Assembly (NCBI GenBank): GCA_947493265.1
Contig: CANLQL010000004.1
Coordinates: 496,001 to 560,000 of the forward strand
Origin: an uncultured Litoreibacter sp.
Lineage (GTDB): Bacteria; Pseudomonadota; Alphaproteobacteria; Rhodobacterales; Rhodobacteraceae
Direction of reading: 5' to 3'
DNA: 64,000 bases
Positions 56,598 to 64,000 of the stretch are shown here, one piece after another. The notes under the pieces were generated by a model. It saw only the letters and a list, made by a program, of their open reading frames with translations. It made no database searches and was not told the DNA's origin. The stretch's first letter is position 1, and every line of letters begins with the position of its first letter. Made by a program: the position numbers and the translations under genes.

Positions 56598-57529
56598 GGG
56601 AAGACCCTTTTGCGCAGCGTGCCTGCTAAACCTTGCGGAGCGAACAACGTGAGTAAGACCAGAACGACCCCAGCGATCAGCATGTAGGCGGTCGTGTAGC
56701 TGCTGGAGATATCAATCAGATAGAACATGAAAATCACGCCGATCAACGGCCCGATTGTCGTGCCTGCCCCGCCAAGCAGGACCCAAAGGAGCGGAAAGAT
56801 TGAGTATTGAACCGTTGAGAAGCTGGCCCCGACATATCCAAACAACAACGCATAGCTGGCCCCCGCGATGCCGGAGAACGCCCCCGAAACAACCAGCGCA
56901 CGAAGTTTGTAGCTGTCGGTATGGTACCCCAGCATCCGGGCGCGTTCTTCATTTTCACGGATCGCAACTAGGCGTTTCCCAAAAGGCATCTGAATCAGCT
57001 TTGCAGCCCATAGAAAGCAGATCGCAAATAGCACAAATGCGGTGAAATACCGTGCCGTTTCCGTGGTCAGATCAATCCCAAAAAACACCCGTTGTGCGCT
57101 TTGAATAACAAACCCTTCGTCGCCGCGGGTGTATTCTCCGAAATACAGGATCACCAAATAGACGGTTTGTGCAAACATCAACGTCACGATCATAAAGGCA
57201 ACGCCTGCAGTGCGCAGGGCAAGATAGCCTACGACGAGCGCAAGGACGCTCGCGGCAATGATCCCAGTTAGAAATGCAGGCGCGACTGAGAAACCAGCCT
57301 GACTTATCCCTAACCCGAACCCATACATACCTGCGGCGAAAAACATGGCATGGCCTAGGCTTAGCAGACCGGTATAGCCAAACAGCAGGTTAAACCCCAT
57401 CGCGTAGATTGCCAGCACCATGATCCGAGAGAATGCCCCGACATGGTACGCGGGCAGGACGAAAAACAACGCAAAAAGCAGCGCGAGGATCGCCAAGTGC
57501 AAAGCGTTTGATTTGGCTGCCTTACTCAC
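56585..57529 (-). CDS. livM: Branched-chain-type ABC transporter permease LivM
   Basis: A 314-residue permease with eight to nine helices. The family core is LFGYTGLLSLGHAMFFAAGMYG, and NEERARMLGYHTDSYKLRAL lies in the coupling region. The start is a GTG at 57529 that overlaps the LivH stop (GTGA). It forms the pore with LivH. Confidence 0.9.
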   Translation of the reverse strand: MSKAAKSNALHLAILALLFALFFVLPAYHVGAFSRIMVLAIYAMGFNLLFGYTGLLSLGHAMFFAAGMYGFGLGISQAGFSVAPAFLTGIIAASVLALVVGYLALRTAGVAFMIVTLMFAQTVYLVILYFGEYTRGDEGFVIQSAQRVFFGIDLTTETARYFTAFVLFAICFLWAAKLIQMPFGKRLVAIRENEERARMLGYHTDSYKLRALVVSGAFSGIAGASYALLFGYVGASFSTVQYSIFPLLWVLLGGAGTTIGPLIGVIFMFYLIDISSSYTTAYMLIAGVVLVLLTLFAPQGLAGTLRKRVFPWLP

Positions 57530-58452
57530 GCTACTGACTTCCCTAGAAGACCTTGCGGCCGGAATACCAGCACCATAGCCACGAGGAATGTCGCAATGAT
57601 TTTTGCCAGAGTTGGCGAGAAAAAGACGGAGATGATCCCGTCACTCATACCAATGAGAAGCGCCGCGATAACTGTTCCGGGAAGACTGCCAAGCCCGCCG
57701 ATAATCACCACGATGAACGCCAACAACAAGGGGTCGCCCCCCATCAGGTAGTGGGCTTGCTGGATCGGAACGACCAAAACGGCCCCAAGTGCAGCAAGCC
57801 CAGCCCCGAGGCCAAAAACCCACGAATAGACTTTTCCAACGGGAATACCAAAGGCTTGCGCAGTGTCGCTGTCTTGTTGGGTCGCACGCATGATCAGGCC
57901 GATTTTTGTGCGGGTCAAAACCAACCAAAGGGTCGTTAGAACGACAATGGCCGCAACGATCACAAAAAGCTTGTAGCTCGTGATGCTCAGCCCCCAGGGC
58001 CAGAAAATTTCAAACCCGTTCTCCCCGAACTCAAACCACGGCAGGGACAACCGCGTGTTGAACGGTGCCTCAACAGGTCGGGCTTCCGGGCCGTATGTCA
58101 TCAACGTGGTTTGCTGAATAATGTACAAGATCCCGATCGTGGCGACGATGGTTCGGTCTGGATCGTAGTTAACCCGTTTCAAGATCAACCTGTCCGCCCC
58201 AGCCGCGATACATCCGACAAGGATCGGAACCGTGATCAGCGCGGCAAGAAAACCGATTGCAGGATGGCCACCTAGCGTCGTTGTGACCACCCATGCGAAG
58301 ACCGCGCCCAACATGAAGAATTCACCATGGGCGACGTTGACCACGCGCATGACGCCGAAAACGATGCTCAAACCCATCGCGGTCAATACAAGAATTGCCG
58401 AGATGACCGCCCCCTCTAAGGAGGCGAGCATCAAGTGAGGCCCAAAATCCAT
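57526..58452 (-). CDS. livH: Branched-chain-type ABC transporter permease LivH
   Basis: A 308-residue permease. VFGVMRVVNVAHGEFFMLGAVF is the LivH N-terminal core, MRATQQDSDTAQAFGIPVGKVY the coupling loop and FIVVIIGGLGSLPGTVIAAL the C-terminal signature. It starts 34 bases after the binding-protein stop and overlaps livM by four bases. Confidence 0.91.
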   Translation of the reverse strand: MDFGPHLMLASLEGAVISAILVLTAMGLSIVFGVMRVVNVAHGEFFMLGAVFAWVVTTTLGGHPAIGFLAALITVPILVGCIAAGADRLILKRVNYDPDRTIVATIGILYIIQQTTLMTYGPEARPVEAPFNTRLSLPWFEFGENGFEIFWPWGLSITSYKLFVIVAAIVVLTTLWLVLTRTKIGLIMRATQQDSDTAQAFGIPVGKVYSWVFGLGAGLAALGAVLVVPIQQAHYLMGGDPLLLAFIVVIIGGLGSLPGTVIAALLIGMSDGIISVFFSPTLAKIIATFLVAMVLVFRPQGLLGKSVA

Positions 58453-58486
58453 CGCAGTCTCGATATGCTAGTTCTTGTCGAAGTTG

Positions 58487-59791
58487 CTAGAAAGACTGGG
58501 TCGTATAGTCAACTTCATCCTCATAGCGGCCATCTTCAATGGAAGCCGTGTGTTCGACCACAAGACGCCCATCAGTGACTTTCGAAATATATTGCTTGCC
58601 GAAGGTCTGGTGAGTTTTACCATTGAAGACCTTGTCGCCTTGCGGGTGATCTTCGGAGGCTGGCATATCGGTCATCGCCTCCACCGCTTCGATCAGCTTG
58701 GTACGATCCTGCGGGCCTTGATAGTCAGCCGATTCCATACCTGCCTTGATGATATTCAATGTCTCCCAGCAACCGAACATATGCGCGTAGGTGGACACAT
58801 CGGCCTCATCATCGACTGACGCGCCCCGCTCGTTGACGCCAACTGCGGCACGGTAAGCCTTTTCATAGTCTGCTTGATCGGCCTGCACGTGACGCGGCAT
58901 ACCTTCCCAGAAGTAAGACCCTTCAAGGAATTCCAGACCACTGCTGCGGATATCAACCGCTTCAAGACTGTCGATAAAGCCAAAAAGCTCCGGACGGTTC
59001 GGGCCGAAGAACTCCCCCAGTTCCTTCACGAAGGTCAGAACTGCTGGGCCAACCATGACATGGTAGATCACCTCGGTTTCACGCGGAATGCTTGGGAAAT
59101 AACGGGTGAAAGTTGTTTCGGTCGGAGGAATGGCAATCTTGGCGACGACCTCGCCCCCCTGCGCCTCAATCGCGGCTGAGAAGAAATCGCGGTGATCGTG
59201 ACCGAACGCAAAATCCGGGAAGATCATCGTGACCTTCTTGCCCAGATTGTCCGCGACAAACGGTGCCATCGAAATTACCTGGCTTTTCACATCCGTGATA
59301 CCGGGCTGCAAAGTGTAGCGATTCAACCCACCACTTGCGACGTGATGCCCTTCGGACACCACGAAATACGGCAATTTCAACTCGCCGGCGCGCGGGGCTG
59401 AGCCGATCACCACATGGCTGAACAGCGTCCCGAATGCGACGTCGCAATTGTGCTGGTTCGCGAATTTCTCAAGAACTTCTGCCCCGCGACCGGGGTCTGT
59501 TCCGTCGTCTTCGACAACGACTTCAACCGGGCGTCCGTTAATACCGCCATTGTCGTTGATCCGCTTGACCGCAGCGTCTGTGGTCGCACCGTACCAACGG
59601 CCGTATGCGGCACCGATGCCGGTTGCGTGTTTTTGAAATCCGATCTTGATCGGGGCCGAGCTTTGGGCCTGCGCAAATCCAAGCGATCCGGGCAAGATGC
59701 CCGCCGTTGCCAGAACACCAGCGCTTGTTCCCAAGCCGAGCAATGCGCTCCTGCGGTTGATCTTCGATGTTTTCTTGATCTCATTTGGCAC
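58487..59791 (-). CDS. Branched-chain-type ABC substrate-binding protein with Tat-like signal
   Basis: A 434-residue periplasmic binding protein of the LivK/amide-urea type. The GTG at 59791 has AAGGGAG upstream. The N-terminus (KINRRSALLGLGTSAGVLAT) has a twin-arginine pattern and a cleavage site near GFAQAQSS. The mature part begins IKIGFQKHATGIGAAYGRWY and has NDNGGINGRPVEVVVEDDGT. Ligand cannot be read; amides, urea, aromatic acids and branched-chain amino acids are all used in this family. First gene of the liv operon, which converges on the Mo-hydroxylase operon, so import of that enzyme's substrate is possible. Confidence 0.88.
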   Translation of the reverse strand: MPNEIKKTSKINRRSALLGLGTSAGVLATAGILPGSLGFAQAQSSAPIKIGFQKHATGIGAAYGRWYGATTDAAVKRINDNGGINGRPVEVVVEDDGTDPGRGAEVLEKFANQHNCDVAFGTLFSHVVIGSAPRAGELKLPYFVVSEGHHVASGGLNRYTLQPGITDVKSQVISMAPFVADNLGKKVTMIFPDFAFGHDHRDFFSAAIEAQGGEVVAKIAIPPTETTFTRYFPSIPRETEVIYHVMVGPAVLTFVKELGEFFGPNRPELFGFIDSLEAVDIRSSGLEFLEGSYFWEGMPRHVQADQADYEKAYRAAVGVNERGASVDDEADVSTYAHMFGCWETLNIIKAGMESADYQGPQDRTKLIEAVEAMTDMPASEDHPQGDKVFNGKTHQTFGKQYISKVTDGRLVVEHTASIEDGRYEDEVDYTTQSF

Positions 59792-59875
59792 GGCGATTTA
59801 CTCCCTTGCTACGTCGCATAACTTTGGATGACACAATCAGTTTGTGTGTATGCAAACGAAATGTCTATATTTTTC

Positions 59876-61285
59876 TCACCCGACCTTTGGACTGGCCAAA
59901 AGCCAAAGACCAAAAATCGTGTAAACAACCATTAATAAAGACAAACCTAGCTGTATCCGCACAATTTCGCGGCGATCCGAGAAAAGCATTTCGGCCACTT
60001 TATGACCGATGAGAACGGCCAGGATGTGCGATAGGACGACAATTCCGGCCTGTGTGATCCATATGATTTTAACGGTTTGCGGCACGGCGAGAAAGCCCAC
60101 TTTGACACGAGTTGATCCCAGGCCGAACAGGTTCCAACCTGCCGCCAGCGGGTCTGCAATCGTTGCCACGACATATTGCACCTGCACCAAAAACGTCACG
60201 AAGTAGTGGGCGAAGTGGTAACCGATAGCGATGGGCAAAAGCGCGATTGAGAACTGTGTGAATATGCTTTGGAACGGTGGCAGTTGCTTTCGCTTTCCGG
60301 CACCGACTGCGATTGCTCCGATCCAAAGTGACATCGCGAATAACGTGGTTAGTGCGGCGATTGCCACCCCGTATCCGGTCACCGTTTTCCAAAACATGGC
60401 GGTGCGACCTGGATATTCCAGCGGGTTGACCCCCATTTGAGACAGCCACCAGAACGTCTCGTACAGGCCATCAAAACTTCCAGAGGCGAGGATGACCAAA
60501 ATGAAGGTCGCGTGGCTGAGGTCTAATTCAGGCCAGTCAAAGGTTTGCCATCCAGGCAAACCAAGTTTCTTTCGATCTCGCCACGATATGGCGCGCATCT
60601 TGCCCAAAATTTCGAACAGGACAGTGAAACATTCTACCTGGCGCAACCATTGATCGCGCCCAAACAACGTCATCCCAATTGTCGTGAAGACCCAATAGCC
60701 AAGGGCGATAGCAGCCAATCGATCAGGGTCGTTCGGGGCAGTATCGGCAAGAACAAATCCGTTGAAACAGACAAACACAATCACCGCTGGCCAAATGGAA
60801 AGAGCCTTTGGAAATTGGATAACTCCAGACCCGTCGGGTTGAAGGAACCTGGAAAGCGCGACGAAGGGGTTGATCCATTTCCAGATATCAAAGACAGCCG
60901 CCTGAATGACGAATGCCAGCATCCACCAAAGCGTCCAAAGAGCCAGAGGAAGAAGATTTGCCTGTGGATCTGTGGGGCCGAAGATTCCGATATAGATCAA
61001 CATCGTGAAGCTTAGCGCTGCGACGACTTCAGAGATTTTATTGAGCCCAATGTGCCGAAGCGAGGGGCCCACGTCCCGTGGTGTGAATAGTTTTGAGACA
61101 GCCCCCGGTTTCAGCAACCCCGTCAGAAGCATGGTTGCGACAACCGCAAGCGTTCCGGCGGTCGCATAGACATCTGTCGGAAGCAAAAGGATGAAGCCTT
61201 GTTCCGCTGCGTGGCCGTAAACAGGTCCTGCGACCACCACGAACAGACCGAGAGAACTCAAAAACCGCTTTTGTTTGCACTTCAT
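59876..61285 (-). CDS. Large multi-spanning membrane protein of unknown function
   Basis: A 469-residue protein started at 61285 (MKCKQKRFLSSLGLFVV), with an N-terminal signal-like helix and about ten more hydrophobic segments. Notable are WWMLAFVIQAAVFDIWKWINPF, a YWVFTTIGMTLFGRDQWLRQVEC segment, and a histidine-containing late helix (IGYHFAHYFVTFLVQ). I do not recognise the family. The start lies only 45 bases from the divergent PCuAC-like gene, so the two may share regulation. The histidines in membrane segments could bind haem or copper, which is inference only. Confidence 0.78.
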   Translation of the reverse strand: MKCKQKRFLSSLGLFVVVAGPVYGHAAEQGFILLLPTDVYATAGTLAVVATMLLTGLLKPGAVSKLFTPRDVGPSLRHIGLNKISEVVAALSFTMLIYIGIFGPTDPQANLLPLALWTLWWMLAFVIQAAVFDIWKWINPFVALSRFLQPDGSGVIQFPKALSIWPAVIVFVCFNGFVLADTAPNDPDRLAAIALGYWVFTTIGMTLFGRDQWLRQVECFTVLFEILGKMRAISWRDRKKLGLPGWQTFDWPELDLSHATFILVILASGSFDGLYETFWWLSQMGVNPLEYPGRTAMFWKTVTGYGVAIAALTTLFAMSLWIGAIAVGAGKRKQLPPFQSIFTQFSIALLPIAIGYHFAHYFVTFLVQVQYVVATIADPLAAGWNLFGLGSTRVKVGFLAVPQTVKIIWITQAGIVVLSHILAVLIGHKVAEMLFSDRREIVRIQLGLSLLMVVYTIFGLWLLASPKVG

Positions 61286-61330
61286 ATCACTAGCATACAC
61301 AGGATAGATCAAGCGGAGGCAAGGCACACA

Positions 61331-62089
61331 ATGAAACGCATTTTCGTCGTTGCTGTTCTGGCGGCAATTGCCGCCCTTGCCTATGTCTTGACCGCGCCCG
61401 TCGAAAGTTCAGTTTCCGTGACAGACGCCCGCGCGGTTCCGACGGGTGCCATCAGCGATATTTTCATGGTGTCTCTGACTATGAAGAATGACGGCGCGCC
61501 GGTTGCTCTGACGGGCGTTTCTTCCCCCAGCGATGCGAAAGTGTCGATTATGAAACCGCAGTATTCGGGCCTGCCGACAATCCTTCCCGGCAACGGAGAG
61601 GGGCAGTTCGCAATGGACGGGACGCATATCATGCTGTCGGTTCCCAATGCAGAGTTTGCGGAAGGTGCTTTCTTACCCCTAACCCTGACCTTTGATGACG
61701 GCAGCGAAGTTGCAACACGGGTCATGCGGATGGGCATGGGCGGGATGCAGCACGGTCAAATGAACGCGGTTGAGGTGGAAACACCGCCGAGCGTCGAAAT
61801 AATCGCGCCCAACACCATTTCCGCCGACGGATTTGAGGTGCAGCTATCTGTTGAGAATTTTGAATTTCTTGTCGCCGCTGATGACGCCGCGCATGTGCCA
61901 AATCAAGGCCATGCCCATATCTACCTCAATGAATTGAAGCTTGGTCGGCTCTATGAAGAGGCCTTCACGATCGGGGCATTGAAGCCGGGTGCCTACACAT
62001 TGCGGATAGGTCTGAACACCAACGATCATCGCCCCTATGCTGCAAACGGCACCCCTGTTGAGGCCCAGTATTCCTTCGATATTCCCTAA
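61331..62089 (+). CDS. PCuAC-like putative copper protein with Met/His-rich linker
   Basis: A 252-residue exported or anchored protein (hydrophobic residues 5-20). Residues ~25-131 follow the PCuAC copper-chaperone pattern (FMVSLTMKNDG, SSPSDAKVSI, GTHIMLSV, FLPLTLTFDDG). The usual first copper histidine is replaced by methionine (M74). H99 and M101 remain. A short linker is rich in Met/His (M132, M134, M136, M139, H141, M144). A second domain (~155-252) has H188, H194, H196 and H233. It may bind Cu(I) through methionines or have lost copper delivery. The start has GGAGG upstream. It diverges from the large membrane protein by 45 bases. Confidence 0.75.
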   Translation: MKRIFVVAVLAAIAALAYVLTAPVESSVSVTDARAVPTGAISDIFMVSLTMKNDGAPVALTGVSSPSDAKVSIMKPQYSGLPTILPGNGEGQFAMDGTHIMLSVPNAEFAEGAFLPLTLTFDDGSEVATRVMRMGMGGMQHGQMNAVEVETPPSVEIIAPNTISADGFEVQLSVENFEFLVAADDAAHVPNQGHAHIYLNELKLGRLYEEAFTIGALKPGAYTLRIGLNTNDHRPYAANGTPVEAQYSFDIP

Positions 62090-62137
62090 CCAACGGTGTC
62101 AGCAGATCGCGCGAAACACTAACGATTTGGCATTAGG

Positions 62138-63520
62138 CTATTGTGTCCAAAGCTTCGTATCGGGGTGGAATTGCGACCACGCGAACCAGAAGGCTTGATG
62201 ACTCCCTATGTCTTTGCCACCTGCATCCACGGCTTTGATGCCTCCTGCATCCAGCGCGAGACGAACATTTTCAACAGCGATCTTGTCGCCACGAGCGAGA
62301 GCTACAAAAGCCGTGCTTCGTTGAAATGCAATGGGCGTACCAGATGCGGTGACGACACCAATGATATCTTCATGCACAGGCAGACGCGGATCGACATCCC
62401 CGATAGGAAAAATTGGACCATCTGCATCCCGGCCGTTGCGGAAGTCAGGGTCCCGGCCCAGCGCGTAGCGTTCCAGAAGAACCGTTGTTTCGGGATGAGC
62501 ACGTTTCCATGAGCCCCAATCGCTGGTGATCACTGTGGCCTGTTTCAGTTTCAAGCCTTTTTTCGCCAGTGGTCCGGTAACGGCCTGCCCGGTGAACGTA
62601 TCAAAGACGGAAAAGGTATTGAGGTCGAACATCACTTTATTAGACCGGCTCAACAGCCCGGACGTGCGCAATATCGGCCGCTTGATCCCCGCCGGAAGAG
62701 CGTCAGTGAAATAGGCCTGCGCCGCACCACACAGCGTGCAATACGGGATGCCCAGATCGCGCCCACCAAGCGTGTCATTTACCATTTCACGGACTTCCAT
62801 GATGCGTCGGGGGTAGGCACGGTATTCGCCGTTTACCTCGACCCCGAAAACGATGTCATCGTCCTTGAGCCATGTTGCGTCTTCAGCGCTACTCACCTTT
62901 GGGTTGTCGGCGGCAGGGATGCAATTGCATCCGTTATCCGTGGTGTCGTAAGGACGATCATCGATCAAGACCCCACCCCAAGATACAAGCCGCCAGTCGA
63001 TGTCTCCTTCGACAAATATGGGGTCCCATTGTTCAAGAACTGTCGTAAAGATTGCCCGCTTCACGCGTAGGTAGTCCGGCGGCGCAGGGATGTCCCATGC
63101 TATCAGATGGTCGGTTACGTCGCCCCAGTTGTGGCGCGACCGAAAACTTTTCCCGAGCAGTTCTGACGCCGCTTCAGACAAGCTTTTCTGTATGCGGTCA
63201 GATGGCACAAACCGCATTAGATCACTGATCAACCAGACAAAGCGCGGGTCTTTTGATTTGGCGATCTCGGCCAGGGCAAGTTCCTGATTTTCATCCCAAG
63301 TCGACAAGGTCACACTGTCAATGAAGGCCACTCGGGTTGCAAATTGCATAGCCGGGGATAGGTCACCTTGCGGAACCGCGGGGGGTTGGCCGTATTCTTT
63401 AGTGACATAGTCAGGCAACTGCGCCGATTGAGCCTGCGCAATGCCCGCTGCAAATGACAAAAATAAAATGACTGCTGCCGCAAAACCTGAGCGAAGCAAA
63501 CGACCTGTTACAAACCCCAT
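62138..63520 (-). CDS. DUF3179 domain-containing exported protein
   Basis: A 460-residue protein with a signal peptide (RSGFAAAVILFLSFAAGIAQAQ). The start at 63520 (MGFVTGRLLRSGF) is preferred because GGAAAGG precedes it; 63535 has no ribosome site. The DUF3179 core shows GVEVNGEYRAYPRRIMEVREMVND, IPYCTLCGAAQAYF (CxxC) and LNTFSVFDTFTGQAVTGPL. Its N-terminal ~220 residues are an extra helical region. The biochemical role of DUF3179 is not established to my knowledge. It is convergent with the PCuAC-like gene. Confidence 0.85.
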   Translation of the reverse strand: MGFVTGRLLRSGFAAAVILFLSFAAGIAQAQSAQLPDYVTKEYGQPPAVPQGDLSPAMQFATRVAFIDSVTLSTWDENQELALAEIAKSKDPRFVWLISDLMRFVPSDRIQKSLSEAASELLGKSFRSRHNWGDVTDHLIAWDIPAPPDYLRVKRAIFTTVLEQWDPIFVEGDIDWRLVSWGGVLIDDRPYDTTDNGCNCIPAADNPKVSSAEDATWLKDDDIVFGVEVNGEYRAYPRRIMEVREMVNDTLGGRDLGIPYCTLCGAAQAYFTDALPAGIKRPILRTSGLLSRSNKVMFDLNTFSVFDTFTGQAVTGPLAKKGLKLKQATVITSDWGSWKRAHPETTVLLERYALGRDPDFRNGRDADGPIFPIGDVDPRLPVHEDIIGVVTASGTPIAFQRSTAFVALARGDKIAVENVRLALDAGGIKAVDAGGKDIGSHQAFWFAWSQFHPDTKLWTQ

Positions 63521-63657
63521 GACAAACCTTTCCATGCATGGCACGTCATTTTGCGCACCTGTCTGACGTCCAATGTGCCTTGAACTCCGGCAGTGGCCCA
63601 ATCACAATTGCTTTAACTGCCTAAAATGATCGGGCACTGAAAAAGCAGGATAGTGAT

Positions 63658-64000
63658 TTGCAAGACACCGACATCACCACGCATGACGCCGCCGAGGACC
63701 CGCGCAATCGCGATATCAAGATCTATGTGAATGGTGATCTTGTTCACCGCGATGACGCCAAAGTCTCGGTCTATGACAGTGGGTTTATGCTGGGTGACGG
63801 CATGTGGGAAGGGATGCGCCTCTATGATGGGAAATGGGCGTTCTTTGACGAACATATGGACCGCTTCTTCGACAGCTGTAAGGCCGTATCGCTAGATGTT
63901 GGGATGGATCGGGCAGGCATATTGGACGCTTTGAGTAAAACCGCCAAAGCCAATGACATGATCACCGATGTCCATGTCCGGCTGATGCTGACACGCGGGA
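63658..64000 (+). CDS. Class-IV aminotransferase (branched-chain/D-amino acid type), N-terminal part
   Basis: An open frame running to the window edge (114 residues). It encodes IKIYVNGDLVHRDDAKVSV, YDSGFMLGDGMWEGMRLYDG and FFDEHMDRFFDSCKAV. These match the N-terminal domain of fold-type-IV PLP aminotransferases such as IlvE, D-amino-acid transaminase or 4-amino-4-deoxychorismate lyase. The only upstream start candidate with a ribosome site is TTG at 63658 (AGGA at 63647-63650); the frame is closed by TAA at 63622 and no ATG lies before the conserved core. The catalytic lysine is beyond the window. Confidence 0.83.
   Translation, partial: MQDTDITTHDAAEDPRNRDIKIYVNGDLVHRDDAKVSVYDSGFMLGDGMWEGMRLYDGKWAFFDEHMDRFFDSCKAVSLDVGMDRAGILDALSKTAKANDMITDVHVRLMLTRG

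Overview
The window reads as the chromosome or a large replicon of a marine alphaproteobacterium, most likely a Roseobacter-group Rhodobacteraceae. The evidence is indirect: moderate-to-high GC, dense gene packing, TRAP transporters, a glycine-betaine-type MttB protein, a CoxSLM-like molybdenum hydroxylase, and the PqiABC and DUF3179 families. I see no insertion sequences, phage genes, CRISPR array or origin.

Layout. (1) 1-2.3 kb: the end of an SMP-30/gluconolactonase gene, then a GH42 beta-galactosidase. (2) 2.3-6.4 kb: a dimethylglycine-dehydrogenase-like flavoprotein divergent from an MttB-type methyltransferase, suggesting N-methyl compound demethylation. (3) 6.4-27.5 kb: a uronate and sugar-acid catabolic region. 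Three Gfo/Idh/MocA oxidoreductases (minus) diverge from uxaC and a fructuronate/tagaturonate reductase (plus). A ten-gene minus-strand run then reads dctP, dctQ, dctM, PhyH-2, uxaA, an AroE/quinate-type dehydrogenase, PhyH-1, a GarR-like reductase, an EamA exporter and kdgK. Together these can import a sugar acid and convert galacturonate or glucuronate to KDPG. A second plus-strand trio (FAH-family hydrolase, D-2-hydroxyacid dehydrogenase, mandelate-racemase-subgroup enzyme) is a separate sugar-acid branch.

(4) 27.5-36.8 kb: a polar amino-acid ABC system with a MATE exporter in the same operon, and a dipeptide/oligopeptide ABC system with a fused DppD-DppF ATPase. (5) 36.8-50 kb: housekeeping and envelope genes: pqiC, pqiB, two half-size pqiA genes, miaB, a threonate-dehydrogenase-like gene, tRNA-Arg(UCU), a PBP4-type DacB, nadD, a trypsin-like protease, a YghZ-type aldo/keto reductase and two unassigned proteins. 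(6) 50-59.8 kb: a GAF-HTH regulator lacking an AAA+ domain, a form-II CO-dehydrogenase-like SLM operon with a strong terminator, and a convergent LivKHMGF branched-chain-type ABC operon. (7) 59.9-64 kb: a large unknown membrane protein divergent from a PCuAC-like protein with a Met/His-rich linker, a DUF3179 protein, and the start of a class-IV aminotransferase with a TTG start.

The parts most worth following are: the two 2-oxoglutarate-dioxygenase-like genes and the quinate-type dehydrogenase inside the uronate operon; the mandelate-racemase-like enzyme with a complete catalytic set beside an FAH hydrolase; the form-II Mo-hydroxylase operon with its AAA-less regulator and a symmetric operator candidate; and the membrane protein/PCuAC-like pair. 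Functions are inferred from motifs and context seen by eye. No database search was run.
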